Assembly: GCF_000372725.1 (NCBI RefSeq)
Contig: NW_005196900.1
Span: 218,133-282,132, forward strand
Origin: Emiliania huxleyi CCMP1516
Taxonomy: Eukaryota; Haptophyta; Isochrysidales; Noelaerhabdaceae
Length of the DNA: 64,000 nt
Direction of reading: 5' to 3'
Both the position numbers and the translations under genes were made by a program. Of the stretch, positions 41,273 to 52,300 are shown piece by piece. The notes beneath the pieces were generated by a model that saw only the letters and a program-made list of their open reading frames with translations, had not been told where the DNA came from and made no database searches. The stretch's first letter is position 1. Each line of letters opens with the position of its first letter.

Positions 41273-41624
41273 CGCATCAGTCCGAGGAGTAGGGCCGCGC
41301 GGACACGGCAAAGGAGGCCAGCGCCAGCGGCAACGGCCGAGAGGACTCACTCCCTGGGAACCGGGTGCCCGGCGGGGGCCGATTTTCCTCTTTCCTTTTT
41401 GTGATCTTTTTTCTTTCTTTTCTTTCTTTTAGATCATGTAGTTCCCAAACACTGACTCGCTGTCGTGGATCGCTTGTCATGTGAGAGAGCCCGTTGTGTT
41501 CTTGTTTTCTCTGAGCTTTCTCTTTTAGCCAGTTGAGCGCTGGCAGAGAGCGATTTTCACGCTTCACGTGCTAGGCGCGAAATTCTTGCTCTTGCGGCCG
41601 AAAATCGCCGCCTGCGCGCGCCCT
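41273..41624. promoter_or_regulatory. Divergent promoter, amidoligase-like gene and VPS33
   Basis: 352 bp between divergent start codons. It contains a strongly pyrimidine-rich, AT-richer tract (41391-41432, TTTTTTCTTTCTTTTCTTTC) that stands out from the GC-rich surroundings. The remainder has no recognised motif. A bidirectional promoter is inferred from arrangement. Confidence 0.4.
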
Positions 41625-44539
41625 ATGTCAGCCTCCGGGCAGCCTGCCCTGGAGAACGCCGCGCTCGACCTCGACGCCCTGCGAGAGCGGTCGAGGCGCC
41701 TCCTGCTCTCCGCGCTCGACGCTGTTGCTGCTGCGGGCGGCGGCGGCGGCATCCGCCTCGTGCTCGACCAGCGCCTTTCGGGCCCGCTCGGCCTCGTCGC
41801 TCGGCCTCTCGACTTTCGCGCGCACGGCGTCGACAAGATTTACCACCTCGAGTCGGGCCCTCCCCCGCAAGGAGCCGGTCCGCTGGTCTACTTTGTGCGC
41901 GCCGAGTTTGAGAGCGCGCAGGTGATCGCGGCGCAGCTCTCGTGTGCCGAGGGCTCTTCGGCGCGAGCCACGCTCCACTTCGTGCCGCGCCGCTCGCTGC
42001 CGTGCGAGAAGCTGCTCGAGGAGGCGGGGGTGTACAGCCGGCTGGCGGTGCGCGAGTGCCACCTCCACCTGCTCCCTCTGGACAAGGACCTGCTCTCGCT
42101 CGAGCGGCCCTGCTTCCGCGCGCTCTACCACGACGGCGACATGTCCGTCCTCCACTCGGTCGCCTCCTCCATCCTGGAGCTCGAGGACCTGTACGGGCCG
42201 GTGGCCAGCCTGCGAGGGAAGGGCTCGTGCGCCCAGCAGGTGAGCCGGATGCTGAAGCAGATGAGGCAGCCGCGCCAAGAGGTAGGCCGGCCCGCCGAGC
42301 GCGGAGTGCGGAGGAGTCGCTACTAGTCACCGTACACGCGTTACTCATTAGGCGGGTCGGCCCGCCGAGCGCGCCAGTGGGCCGCGGGCGGGCGGGCGGC
42401 AGATCGGCTCGCTGCTGCTGCTCGACCGGGTCTGCGACATGGTCACGCCTCTGCTGACGGCGCGAGAGAGAGCCGAGAGGTGGCCGAGATGCATCGCCCC
42501 GCTGCTACCTTCGCGTGCTCCGGCAGAGGGCGGGGGCGCCAACTTGCGACAAAGAAGAGATGAGCTCACAGGCCTCCACTGATCAGTGAGCCGGTCTGAC
42601 TGACTGCAGGAGCTCACGTACGAGGGACTCCTCCACTCCGTCTTCAACATCCGGCCCGGCGGGACACGAGCGTCGGACCTCCTCGAGCCCTCCTCGAGCC
42701 TCCTCGGACCCTCCCCGCAGGCACGGCGTGATCGACGTCGAGCCGGAGCTGCTCGGTCTGCCGCCCGGCATGCCGGCGAGATGTCGCCGAGATGCCGCCG
42801 AGATGTCGCCGAGATGTCGCCGAGATGTCGCCGAGATGTCGCCGAGATGTCGCCGAGATGTAGCCGCTGCCGCCCGGCCGCCAACGGAGACGCGCCGCGC
42901 GATGACGCCGGAGGAGAGCGCAGCGCTGGAGAGGGCGCCGGGTGCGTGTAGGTGAAGCGCGAGCTCAACAGCTCGGACGCGCTGTACGCGCAGCTGCGCA
43001 ACCGCAACTTCGGCGACATGGGACCGCTGCTGCAGAAGCTGTCTCGCGACGTGCAGGAGGGGCAGCTGACTCGCCTAGTCCATCCCCATTTACCCATCCA
43101 TCAGCCATGCCTTGCTTGTGCGGCGAGCAGGAGGGGCAGGAGGAGCGGCACGCGGCGCACACGGTGAGCCAGCTGCGCGACTTCATGCGCAAGCTGCAGC
43201 AGCTCGAGACGATGCGAAAGTCCCTCTCGCTGCACGTCTCGCTCGCAGAGCGGCTGCAGACCCACACGGCCGCACCAGCCTTCCACGCGCGCATCGCCGC
43301 AGAGCAGGAGGCCCTCGCCAACGCCGGCGCGACTGCCGACGCCGAGGCGGCGCTCGACGGCGCCATCGGCCGCGCTGAGCCGCTCCCGTCGGTGCTGCGC
43401 CTGGCTTGCCTCCACTCGATCCTCGCGAGCGGGCTCAAGGAGAAGAAGCTGGCCGCACTGCACGCGGAGGCGGCCCGCCCAGCCCACCCCTCCCCCACGC
43501 CGCCCCAGCCACACGCCCCGCCCACCCCACTAGCCCCACCCCGTCCCGCATGTCCGGCTCCTCTTCCCGGCTACTCTTCCCGGCTACTCTTCCCGGCTAC
43601 TCTTCCCGGCTCCTCTTCCCGGCTACTCTTCCCGGCTACTCTTCCCGGCTACTCTTCCCGGCTACTCTTCCCGGCTACTCTTCCCGGCTACTCTTACCGG
43701 CTACTCTTCCCGGCTCCTCTTCTCGGCGCCCTCCTGCAGGTGCTGTCCGAGTACGGCTATTCCGCCGCCTCGCTCTCCCTCAACGCGCTGCACAAGGCCC
43801 GCCACCGCCGCCCCTCGCTCGAGCCCGCCGCAATCTCTCTTGGCGCCCTCCCCGCCCTAGTCCCCACCGCCCCACCCCGCCGCCCTGCCCAGGTTGGCTT
43901 GCTGCGGCGGCACGACGCGCGGTCGGGCTGGCCGTCGCTGCGCAAGGCGCTCGACTTGGTCGCCGACGACGTGCCCGAGGTGGAGGGCTTGTCCGACCTG
44001 CCCTCCGCCCTCTCGTACTACTACTCAGGCGCCCCTCCTCCCGGGGCGGCATCGGCTCGACGGACCATTCAGAAGCGAACCACCTCTCGCTAGGCTACTG
44101 CCCCCTCTCGACCCGGCTGGTCGGGTGGATGCTCGCCCGCGCGCCGCACTGGTCGTCGCGCGCCGAGGCGCTCGGCCGGAGGCCGGATGCCCACTCCTTC
44201 CCACGAGCCGCTCCTTGGCCTACCTCATTGGCCTGTTCTCCTCAGGCGCTCGGCTGGCTGCCGGGCCCGCTCTTCTGGGAGGAGCCACCCCCGAGGGAGG
44301 GCGACGAGGAGGAGCCCCCCGCCACGCTGCCCGAGGGGTCGGTGGCGCGGCGCGAGGTTGCGGTGGTCTACTTTCTGGGCGGCTGCACGTACTCGGAGGT
44401 GTCGGCCCTGCGCTGGCTCGGCCAGCAGCTGCGGCCGCCGGTCGATTTCGTGGTTGCGAGCACGCACATGACCTCGGGCGATCAGATCATAGAGAGCCTG
44501 ATGCAGACCTTTGAAAACAGCCTGAGCTCGCTCGAGTGA
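41625..44539 (+). CDS. VPS33: VPS33, SM protein of HOPS/CORVET (10 exons)
   Basis: Vacuolar sorting protein 33 binds SNAREs and promotes late endosome/vacuole fusion as part of HOPS/CORVET. Exons: 41625-42281, 42403-42459, 42610-42653, 42721-42775, 42952-43050, 43131-43469, 43740-43796, 43893-44028, 44094-44167, 44246-44539, giving 603 residues (family ~600). Diagnostic stretches appear in order: GVDKIYHLES, IGSLLLLDRVCDMVTPL, ELTYEGLLHSVFNI, LNSSDALYAQLRNRNF, EERHAAHTVSQLRDF, LRLACLHSILASGLK, LSEYGYSAASL, SYYYSGYCPLSTRLV, LGWLPGPLF and VVYFLGGCTYSEVSALR. Seven of nine introns have GC donors; introns 1 and 5 have GT. Introns 3, 4 and 6 contain 11-13-nt tandem repeats. The acceptor of intron 5 could be 43130 or 43139. 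Confidence 0.93.
42776..42862. repeat. 11-nt minisatellite in VPS33 intron 4
   Basis: About seven tandem units of CGAGATGTCGC, one of them CGAGATGCCGC, fill the 5' part of intron 4 directly after the GC donor. The first unit overlaps the donor itself, so the splice site is part of the repeat. Confidence 0.92.
43555..43735. repeat. 13-nt minisatellite in VPS33 intron 6
   Basis: Thirteen or so units of TCTTCCCGGCTAC (variants with CTC for CTA and TTACC) occupy most of the 270-nt intron 6, up to the acceptor CTCCTGCAG. The unit supplies a long pyrimidine-rich tract to the acceptor. Confidence 0.92.
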
Positions 44540-45256
44540 CGATGTGCGCCGGGCGCGCGCGTGGCGGGGTGTAACGGCATATAATAATTATGCCTAATTA
44601 GAGCGGTGAAACCTGATCTATTGAAGCCTCTGCCTCGACCTTGATCCACCTTGCCCTTGGCGCAAGATCCGTTCGAGAGCGTGAGCGAGTGGCGTCTCCG
44701 CGCGCACCCACGACGCACGAGACCCACGGCCACGCCAGTCGCGTTATTAGAATTAGTGATAGTGTATTTTCGTACCCGTATTTACGTAAAAAGCGCGTGC
44801 GGTGCCGCCGCGTGCCGCGTTCGGCTGCGGGGAGCCAGAGTAGCTAGAGATCACGCTTCACGGCAGCGGCACACCCCACACGTGACATACGATGTAAGAC
44901 ATCGTACAGAGTGTGGCACTCACAAGCAAGCCGAATACCGTAGTGACTAGTGTTCACCGGGAGCCCCCCACGTATAAATAATCGAGGCGCGCATTGGAGA
45001 GGGGTCTACTCTCAAAGAGTACAACAGAGGAGCAGACTCAACCCCACAAATGGGGCGGTCGGTCTCGTGCGTCGTGGGGGCCGCGCATGCATGCAGAGCA
45101 CCCGGGGCGCGAACCGAAGCGGGGCGCGGGAACCGTGTGCGCACGAGAAGATCGAATCATATCTCGCGCTCCTCGGAGGGGGGGGGGGGGGGGGGCAGCT
45201 CGGGACGAGGTGCGCCCCTGGCCCGGCGAGGGGCCGCCCTCCTCCTCCTCCTCCGC
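44540..45256. other. Convergent spacer between VPS33 and the translocator
   Basis: A hairpin GGCATA..TATGCC (44576-44594, AT loop) lies ~40 bp after the VPS33 stop. The rest has moderate GC and a G run at 45178-45196. No gene is supported. 45197-45256 is complementary to the acidic C-terminal coding end region of the translocator, so it is probably its 3' untranslated region. Confidence 0.45.
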
Positions 45257-46919
45257 CTACTCCTCCTCCTCCGCCGCCTCGACGGGCGACACCTCGAGGG
45301 GGAGCGCCTCCTCCAGCTTGCGCGCCGTCGCCTCCGCCTCCGCCGAGGAGGGCGAAGGCTGCGACGACCACGCCTCGAGGTTCTCAGACACGCGGTCAGC
45401 GTCCGCCGCAGCCTGCGCCGCCTTGACCTCCGCCGCCTTCTCGTGCTGCTTGACGGTCGCGTACAGGTACGAGCCCCCGATCGCCAGCGCCGAGCCGCAC
45501 GCACCGAGCGGCGTCATCGGCGTGCGGAAGGCGACCATGCAGACGAGCATGATGACCACGCGCCTACGCGGAGGCGGCGGGGAGGCTCCGGCGAGGGGCT
45601 GCCACAGGGGCTGCCGCACGCCTCGCGGGCCGGCAGCACGCGCCGCATCGTGTTTCCGATGGCGTGCGTCACCGGGTGGACGTTGTTGAGCGCCTTCATC
45701 GCTACCTCGGAGTAGCCGTAAAAGTAGAGCCCCGTCGCCGCCACCTGGCCGGCGAGGCCGAGCGAGCCGGCAGGGTAGCCTGCGGCGGCGCTCGCCCACA
45801 GGGCGGGTAGCGCCCGCCCCTCGACGAGCAGAGCGGCAGGCACAGAGACGGCGGCCGAGATGCAGGTGAGCAGGCCGAACATGTCCGCGGGCGCGAGCTT
45901 GTCGCCGTCCGAGGTGGAGAGGGCGCCCATCGACTGCTTGGAGAGGACGTTGCGGAGGGCGAGGGCGAGGTCGGAGGCGACGGCGCCGAGGAGCGCGGCC
46001 CACGCGAACGAGAGCTCTTTGAGGGTCGCGAGGCCGACGCCGGCGATGATCGGGGCGAGCGAGAGCCAGACGCGGAGGGAGACGGCCTGAGGAGGAGGCG
46101 GGAGGGAGGGTCGAGTTTCGGCGGCCAGGTCGGCAGGGCACGAGAGAGAGAGGGGGGGTGGAGAGGGAGGCGGAGACGGAGGCCGAGACGGAGGCCGAGA
46201 GGGAGGCGGGCCTGCTTCAGCACTGCGGCAGAGAGGACGCAGGCGTAGACCGGGCCGGCTGCCTTGACGACCTGCGCGAAGGAGACGGACCCCGCCGCCG
46301 TGCCGACTGTGCCGGCGATGTGGCCGATGGCGTGGAAGGTACCAATCGGGATCAACGCGCGGTATGTGGCTGCGGAAAGGCGAGGCCGGCGCCGGAGGCC
46401 GGTCAACCAGAGCAGGTTGACAAAGAGCGAGCCGACGACGACAGTCGCCGTCGCGACCGACCACGGGCAGGGCAGCGCGTTGGTGACGCGCTTGTTTGTG
46501 ATGGAGTAGCCGACCGAGAGCAGGAACCAGAGCGCAAAATAGCCTCCGACCTTGAGCCGCTGGACGACGCCCGATGGCGCCACGACGGCGCACTCCTCGG
46601 CGTCGCAAAAGGCGAGGCATCCGTCCGAATCGGCGTCGCACGGGACACTCACGAGCTGCATCTCGCCACGCGCAAAGGCAACGGCGCTGGCTGGGGTAAG
46701 GCTGACCACCTTCTGCGGCTGCTGCGCAGCAGAGGCCACCGGAGAAGAGAGCCGCGGCGAGGAGAGCGCGGCGCGCGAATGGGAGAGCGCAGCAGAGGCC
46801 ACCGGAGAAGAGAGCCGCGGCGAGGAGAGCGCGGCGCGCGAATGGGAGAGCGCAGCAGCCGCCGGGGCGAGTAACAGCAGAGCGAGGCTGCGGGAAGATG
46901 ACATCGACGTTGCCCTCAT
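45257..46919 (-). CDS. Plastid-type triose-phosphate/sugar-phosphate translocator (3 exons)
   Basis: Exons 46919-46212, 46086-45644 and 45563-45257 give 485 residues. It is a member of the drug/metabolite superfamily that exchanges phosphate for three- to six-carbon sugar phosphates across plastid membranes. Family sequence: GGYFALWFLLSVGYSITNKR, NLLWLTGLRRRPRL, TFHAIGHIAGTVGTAAGSVS, FAQVVKAAGPVYACVLSAAV, HPVTHAIGNTMRRVVIMLV and FRTPMTPLGACGSALAIGG, with eight or more membrane segments. The long N-terminus (MSSSRSLALLLLAPAAAALS, then Ser/Arg-rich) looks like a bipartite signal plus transit peptide for a secondary plastid. It contains a 63-bp in-frame tandem duplication (46733-46858). An acidic tail ends VEAAEEEE. 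Both introns have GC donors. Substrate within the family is not determinable. Confidence 0.92.
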
Positions 46920-46984
46920 CAAGGGGAGCCGAGTTGGCGGAGCCAAGCCGAGATCTACGCAGGAGTGAATTCTTTTCGCGCGGC

Positions 46985-47085
46985 CTCACAGCAGACTAAC
47001 TCGGACGGACTTGCGCCGTCCGTCCTCCCATCCCTCCCTTGGGTTGTCCGTTTCCTTTCTTTCTTTTAGCTCGGACTGGCACTAC
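46985..47085. repeat. Dispersed repeat, partial copy
   Basis: CCTCCCATCCCTCCC..GTTTCCTTTCTTTCTTTTAG resembles 9795-9845 and, inverted, 12297-12345 and 58565-58615. It sits just upstream of the translocator start, on the side of its promoter. Confidence 0.6.
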
Positions 47086-47234
47086 AAAAGGCACGGCAGG
47101 CGACGGCCCCACAAGAAGAATTCTCGCCGGCGCGGGCCTGTGGCCAACCAACACAGCTACACGGGTCGAAGAAGAATTTATTAAGGAAGAAAACGGAGCC
47201 GCGCTCTGGTGTGAGCGGTTGCTGCCGTGCATGC

Positions 47235-49034
47235 GCCAAGCCCGCGCGCCAGCCCTGCTCGTCGCCCAGCGCGCTGGAGCGGCCGCACACTGCTCGGTAC
47301 CCCCCCTCCCTGCACACCTAAGCCATGCCGACCCCCCCCCCCACCACAGAGCTCTGCCTGTGGGTGGGGGGTGCTGGCATCTCTGTACAGACAGCTGTAA
47401 GTAGCATGCGTTTTCCAGTGGCGAGAATTTATGGTCGGCACCAAAATCAGTGTGGTCTCACCGGCGGGCCCTCCTACTGCCAGCCAGGGGGTGCGGGGCA
47501 CGCCAGCCTCTCTTCTACGCCTCTCGTGCCTCGCGGCGCCTCTGCTTCAAGGAGGGAAGATACGGCTCTCGCAGCTGTGGCACAGCGGAGAGCACAGCGG
47601 GCTGTACAAGTCCATCAGACATGGTTCTCCCAGCCTATCTTCGCATGCTCGTTGTTGGTGATATCTCCGCGCGAGGTCATACGCCGCAGGCCAGCAATCA
47701 CTCGGTTATGAGACTACTGATGGAGGCGCGACGCTCTGACACCGAGTGTTGCTCGACACTGCGACACCGCCGAGCACCGCGTGCAGCGCTCAACCTCGCG
47801 GAGTACACCTCTCGCTATCATCACGCTTCGCGGCGGTCGGGCTGCTTGATTTGTCGGAAGACACCCACATCTCTGCTGCTGGAGGAGAACTTCCGATAAT
47901 CATAGTGGGTTCGCGATGGACCAGGGGGGCGGCGGCGGCGAAGAGACGGGAGCTGGGTCCAGTGTTCTCTGCTGCTGCCCCCCCCCCAGCGCTCTGCTGC
48001 TTGGGGGGTCAGACCCCCCCCCCCCCCCAGCAGCGCTCTTCTAGCAGGGACGGGGGCTTAGAAGTGCAGGGGGGGGTACCGAGCAATGTGCGGCCGCTCC
48101 TGACCAGCTCTGCTCGCCCCATCGTCGCGCAGGGGCGGGGCATCCTCTCTCCAGCTGTGCAGCGCGCGATCAGCGGCGTGGGCCCAGCAGACAGAGCTCT
48201 CGCGGGTGTTTTTTTCTCTGAGCGAACCCGGGTAGTTGCGATCACACCCATACATGCATAGCGATAGCGTCTGTGGTGTCCATCCAGTCACTGCTCACAC
48301 TGACTAGCCAGACTGTGCCTCGCCTCAGTACACACACATACGAGTGGAGCTGAACCTTCATTTTCTGCACAAATTAGGGCTGGGAGCAGCCTGCCTCGCT
48401 CGCGATCCTTACTATCCTACCTCTAGGTGTCGAAGGGTTGTTTGTGATATGCGGCACGCTCAGCCCTCGAGACTCCAGCCTCGCAATCTCGCAGGCATCT
48501 CTGTGCGATGGCTAGCACCCACGCTCACAGTCCTACGATCCTAGGACGACAGAGCAGTTCCGCTCACAATGAATGTGACTGGGCTGGTGACGCCTACCAC
48601 TACTAACTTTCTACCAGCACGCTTCACAATCCGAGCAAAATCTATGGCTGCGAGCAGCACTGCTCGCAAGCCTAGCTAGGGGCATGCCTCTGGCTCGAGG
48701 CCTCTGTATTACACACGTCCTAGCACGGAAGAAGGGGCACACGCACTCTGTTGTCGCGCACGCCGCGATTTCTGGTTGGCTTTCGAAAATCTCTCTCTCT
48801 CGCGCGCGGAACACATGGGGCATTACACACGAGGCATTGTGTGCGTTCTCACAGGGAAAGGCATCACAACAGCGCTCTCAATCCTATCTATACCGTCCAG
48901 CAGGGTTGCGAGCGCGGGTGCTAAGCTATCGTACAGAGAGCTACGACTGCGAGGAGTGCCGCTCGCAACCCTTCGACATCTACCTAGGGTTGCGAGCGAG
49001 GCTGCTTCCAACCTAGAGGTGCACAAAGAAGGTG
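47235..49034 (-). pseudogene. Inverted duplicate of the RRN3 5' end and promoter, broken by a transposon-like insert
   Basis: 48100-49034 is a near-identical inverted copy of 53731-54660, which holds the upstream region and first codons of RRN3. The similarity resumes at 47235-47276, matching RRN3 codons just after the break (GACGAGCAGGGCT..). Between them, 47277-48099 is an inserted element. The copy therefore contains the RRN3 promoter, leader and ~10 codons in two parts but no more of the gene, so it cannot make RRN3. A 66-residue frame in the non-coding part is identical in both copies (48344-48544 and 54421-54221), indicating recent duplication. Small indels occur, e.g. 3 bp near the start codon. 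Confidence 0.85.
47277..48099. mobile_element. 823-bp TIR element inserted in the RRN3 duplicate, CTG target duplication
   Basis: The ends are inverted repeats starting GAGCGGCCGCACA, then C or T, then TGCTCGGTACCCCCC (about 29 bp, one mismatch). Comparison with the intact copy at 54651-54670 shows the empty site, and the insert is bounded by a 3-bp direct repeat, CTG (47274-47276 and 48100-48102). A 1-bp duplication with TIRs one base longer is equally consistent. The interior has C-rich tracts (47333-47342, 48016-48030) and no transposase-like frame. Superfamily unknown. Confidence 0.85.
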
Positions 49035-49195
49035 CCAATACACCCAGCTGCGTCTGCGTGTGTGCCTGGCTGCGTTACATTTTGCGTCTCCGTCATCGAG
49101 CGCTGTTTCCGTCTCCCATCTGCTGCTGTGGGATGTGGCTGGCCTGCTGCTGCACATGCACCGGCTTCCGTCGCAGACAAAGAAGCAAAACTCGA

Positions 49196-49313
<118 letters not shown>

Positions 49314-49385
49314 TTATTCACGGTCAGCACCGTAAGAGTGCTCGTCTGTAGCGGGCAGGCCGCGCAGATATTTTGCACGGCTGGC

Positions 49386-52300
49386 ATGAGCACCGTCGAC
49401 GCGGGCGTCGGCGACGAGGGCGCGGCCGATCTTTGGGGCGGCCCGGCCGCGGATCCGGTTTCCCCCAACATCCCCGCGGCGGGGATCGGCGTGCACGGCT
49501 CTCCCGATTCCTGCGACGCGAGCGCGACGGGCCGAAGCTCAAACACCCGTGCGGGGCCCGACGCTTGCTCCTCGGCGGCGGCCGTCGCCGCGGGCGGGCG
49601 GGCTGACGCGGCCGCGGCGCAAGTCGCATCGGTGCACAGCAACGGCGCGGCAGCCGCGCTGTATGCCGCTGCCAAGGAGGATGTGGCTAAGCCGTCTTCT
49701 GCCGCCCCCGCGCCGCAAGGTGCGTCGCCGGGCGGGATTCACGCTGGTGTGGCGGCAGGGTTGGGTCTGGTGTCTTGCTGTGGGCCGGGGGCAACGGACG
49801 CAACGACGATGACGTCGGATTCGGCGATGGGCTTATCTGAGTTGAGGGGTTTCCCCCCGGGCACGCCTTCAGTCAAACCTTTGCCAGTCGCCGCCGAGGG
49901 GACAGCCGCGGGATCCGGCGCCGCTTCCGACGCCGGCACGACTTCTGGCGCCGCGCATGACCTGCAACCAGCTCCCGCCGGACCGCTTGACGTCGCCGCC
50001 ATGAAAGATGAGGGCAAGTGTGGGAGCCATGCGGTCACCCCCGTCACCGCCGTTACCGCCACCGCCTCCGCCGCGGCGCCGCCGCTCCAGCTGCAGGCTG
50101 CCGGCAACAGGGGGCTGGAGGCGCTCGCCGCCTCCCTCGCCGCCCCCCTCGCCCCCCCCGGTACGGCGTCGCCGCGACGGCCGCAAGGGGGCGACATCGG
50201 GATGACCAAATTGGTGGACTCTTTATCGCCCGCCGAAGCGGCGGCACGGCAATTTGCGGCGCAGAGGGACGTCATTGCGATGGCCCTGTCCGGCGAAGTC
50301 AGTCCGGCAGAGGTGGCGGAGGCAAAAATGGAGTTGGAGGAGGGCGGCGATTTGGCGCCCAAGTGCCTAACCTCAGCTATCTTTAATATTTATCCTACCC
50401 GAGCGTAGGCTTGCGCGGTGTTGAAGCCACCCTCAATGCCACCGCCGTCTGTGCTGCCGCCGTCGGGGGGGGGCAAGCCCGGCTCAAAAACTCCAAGAGG
50501 CAAGCCGGCTGCCCTCCCTTTGGCAGATCTGCGTGAGCGCACGTTGCCGGCTTCGATGCCGCCGCCGTCGACCTCGCCTCCCTCGCGGCTGCCGCCGGGC
50601 TTACCCAAACCTTCGCTTCCCCCGCCTTCGGTGCCGCCCCCACAGGCGCTGTTGGGCGGCAAGCATCAGTGCAAATGGTGCGCGGAGCGTCGCGTACGGG
50701 GCTGCCGCGAATGGAGCTGCGCCTCACGATCTCCATTTATCCCACCGTATAGGTGCGGCAAGGTCTTCGACTCGGGCGGGGCGCTCGGCGGCCACCGAAG
50801 CGGCAACAAAACGTGCCCCGGCTATAGCGCACACGACATCGGCAGCGCCGATGGCAATGTCGCAGTCGGGACAGGGTCGCCGGCCAGCCCTATGATTCCG
50901 CAGCCCTCTGTGCTCCAAAGCAAGCCGGCTTCGATGCCGCCGCCGTCGACCTCGCCTCCCTCGCGGCTGCCGCCGGGCTTACCTCCACCCTCGCTCCCCC
51001 CGCCGTCGGTGCCGCCGCCCCCGTCGCTGCTGGCCATATCCGCAGGTAAGATGCCGGTGCCGCCCGCGGAGTACTTGCGACCAGCCACCGCCGCGGCCCG
51101 TATCGGCTATGAGGACGTCCAGGAGTTGGGCAACTTCCGCCTCTCGCCCTGCGGGCGGGAGCGCCTGCCGTTGAGCTACGCGCCGCACGAGGCGCTGTCG
51201 ATCGAGTACGCACGCCGCGTGGTCGACTACGAGAGCTTGCGCGCCTTCGAGACGAGGGACGGGCGCGGCTGGGGCTTGTGCTGCGCAAAACGCCTCGCGC
51301 GGGGTGCCATCGTCGTCGAGGCGGTGGGGCGCTGCCTGAGCGAGGCCGAGTTCGCGCAGCTCGGAAATAAGTACGAGCACCACGAGTACGTGGTCTCCTT
51401 TGACGACGCAATGCTCGAGAGGAAGCGGGCGGTTGGCGACGACGTTCTCTACATCGACGCGCGGCAGCAGGGCAACATGATGCGGCTGTGCAACGACTCG
51501 GAGACGCCAAACCTCAAGCTCATGTAAAAACATCCTGCAAGCGAGACAGGGACGAAGAAGAGTGTGACAGAGACGTCTCACCAAAATTTCACTGTAGGTA
51601 CTGGCCCCTGCAGCGGGGCGGTATGGAGCCGCCGCCGCTGCCCCGCCGCGCCTTCCTCGTCGCCACAACCGAGATCCCGCCCTTCACCGAGCTCACGTGG
51701 TCGTACGGCGTGCACTACCCTCGCCCGTGGCTGTCTCGGCCGCCGCCGAGCGCTCGAGGCAAGCGCGTGAGGGAGGTGAACAGCGACGACGACTCGCCCA
51801 AGCCGCCGAGCCTCCCCAAGTTCCAAAAGTGCAACAAGTGGAACAAGACGGCGGGCTGGATCGGCTGCAGCCGCCGCCTCGGGCACAGCGGCCCGTGCAG
51901 CACCACAGTCGCTGGAAGGCGGCCGCGCGCCCTCAGCGCAAAAGTGCAAGAGGGGGTGCGCCTCCTCCTGGCCTCCAGCCGCTCCGGCGGGAGCCGAGCT
52001 GGCGAGCGGCGGGACACGGCAGGGCGCCCCGGCGGGAACGGGCGGGAACAGGTCGTGCCGCCCCGAGGCGATCGATACCCCTCTTTGTTGAGACGGGCGA
52101 GCGACGCCCCCCTGCCTCGGCCTCTGGCGGGCGCTGCCGGCAGCTCGCAGCAGCAAGACGACTCGTCGCAGGTGCAGGCCAGCCTCGAGACGCATACACT
52201 CTCTGCCGCCCGCTGCGCGCGTTGTTTCTTGACGGGTCCGTGTTGCTCTGCGCGTAGGAGGCGGGGGCGGACCCGGAGAAGGGCTGCTTTTGCGGGACGG

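Noticed and set aside
48344-48544. 66-residue protein conserved in two identical copies
   Set aside because: Identity is due to the recent inverted duplication, not selection on the protein; it lies in the RRN3 upstream region and composition is not coding-like.
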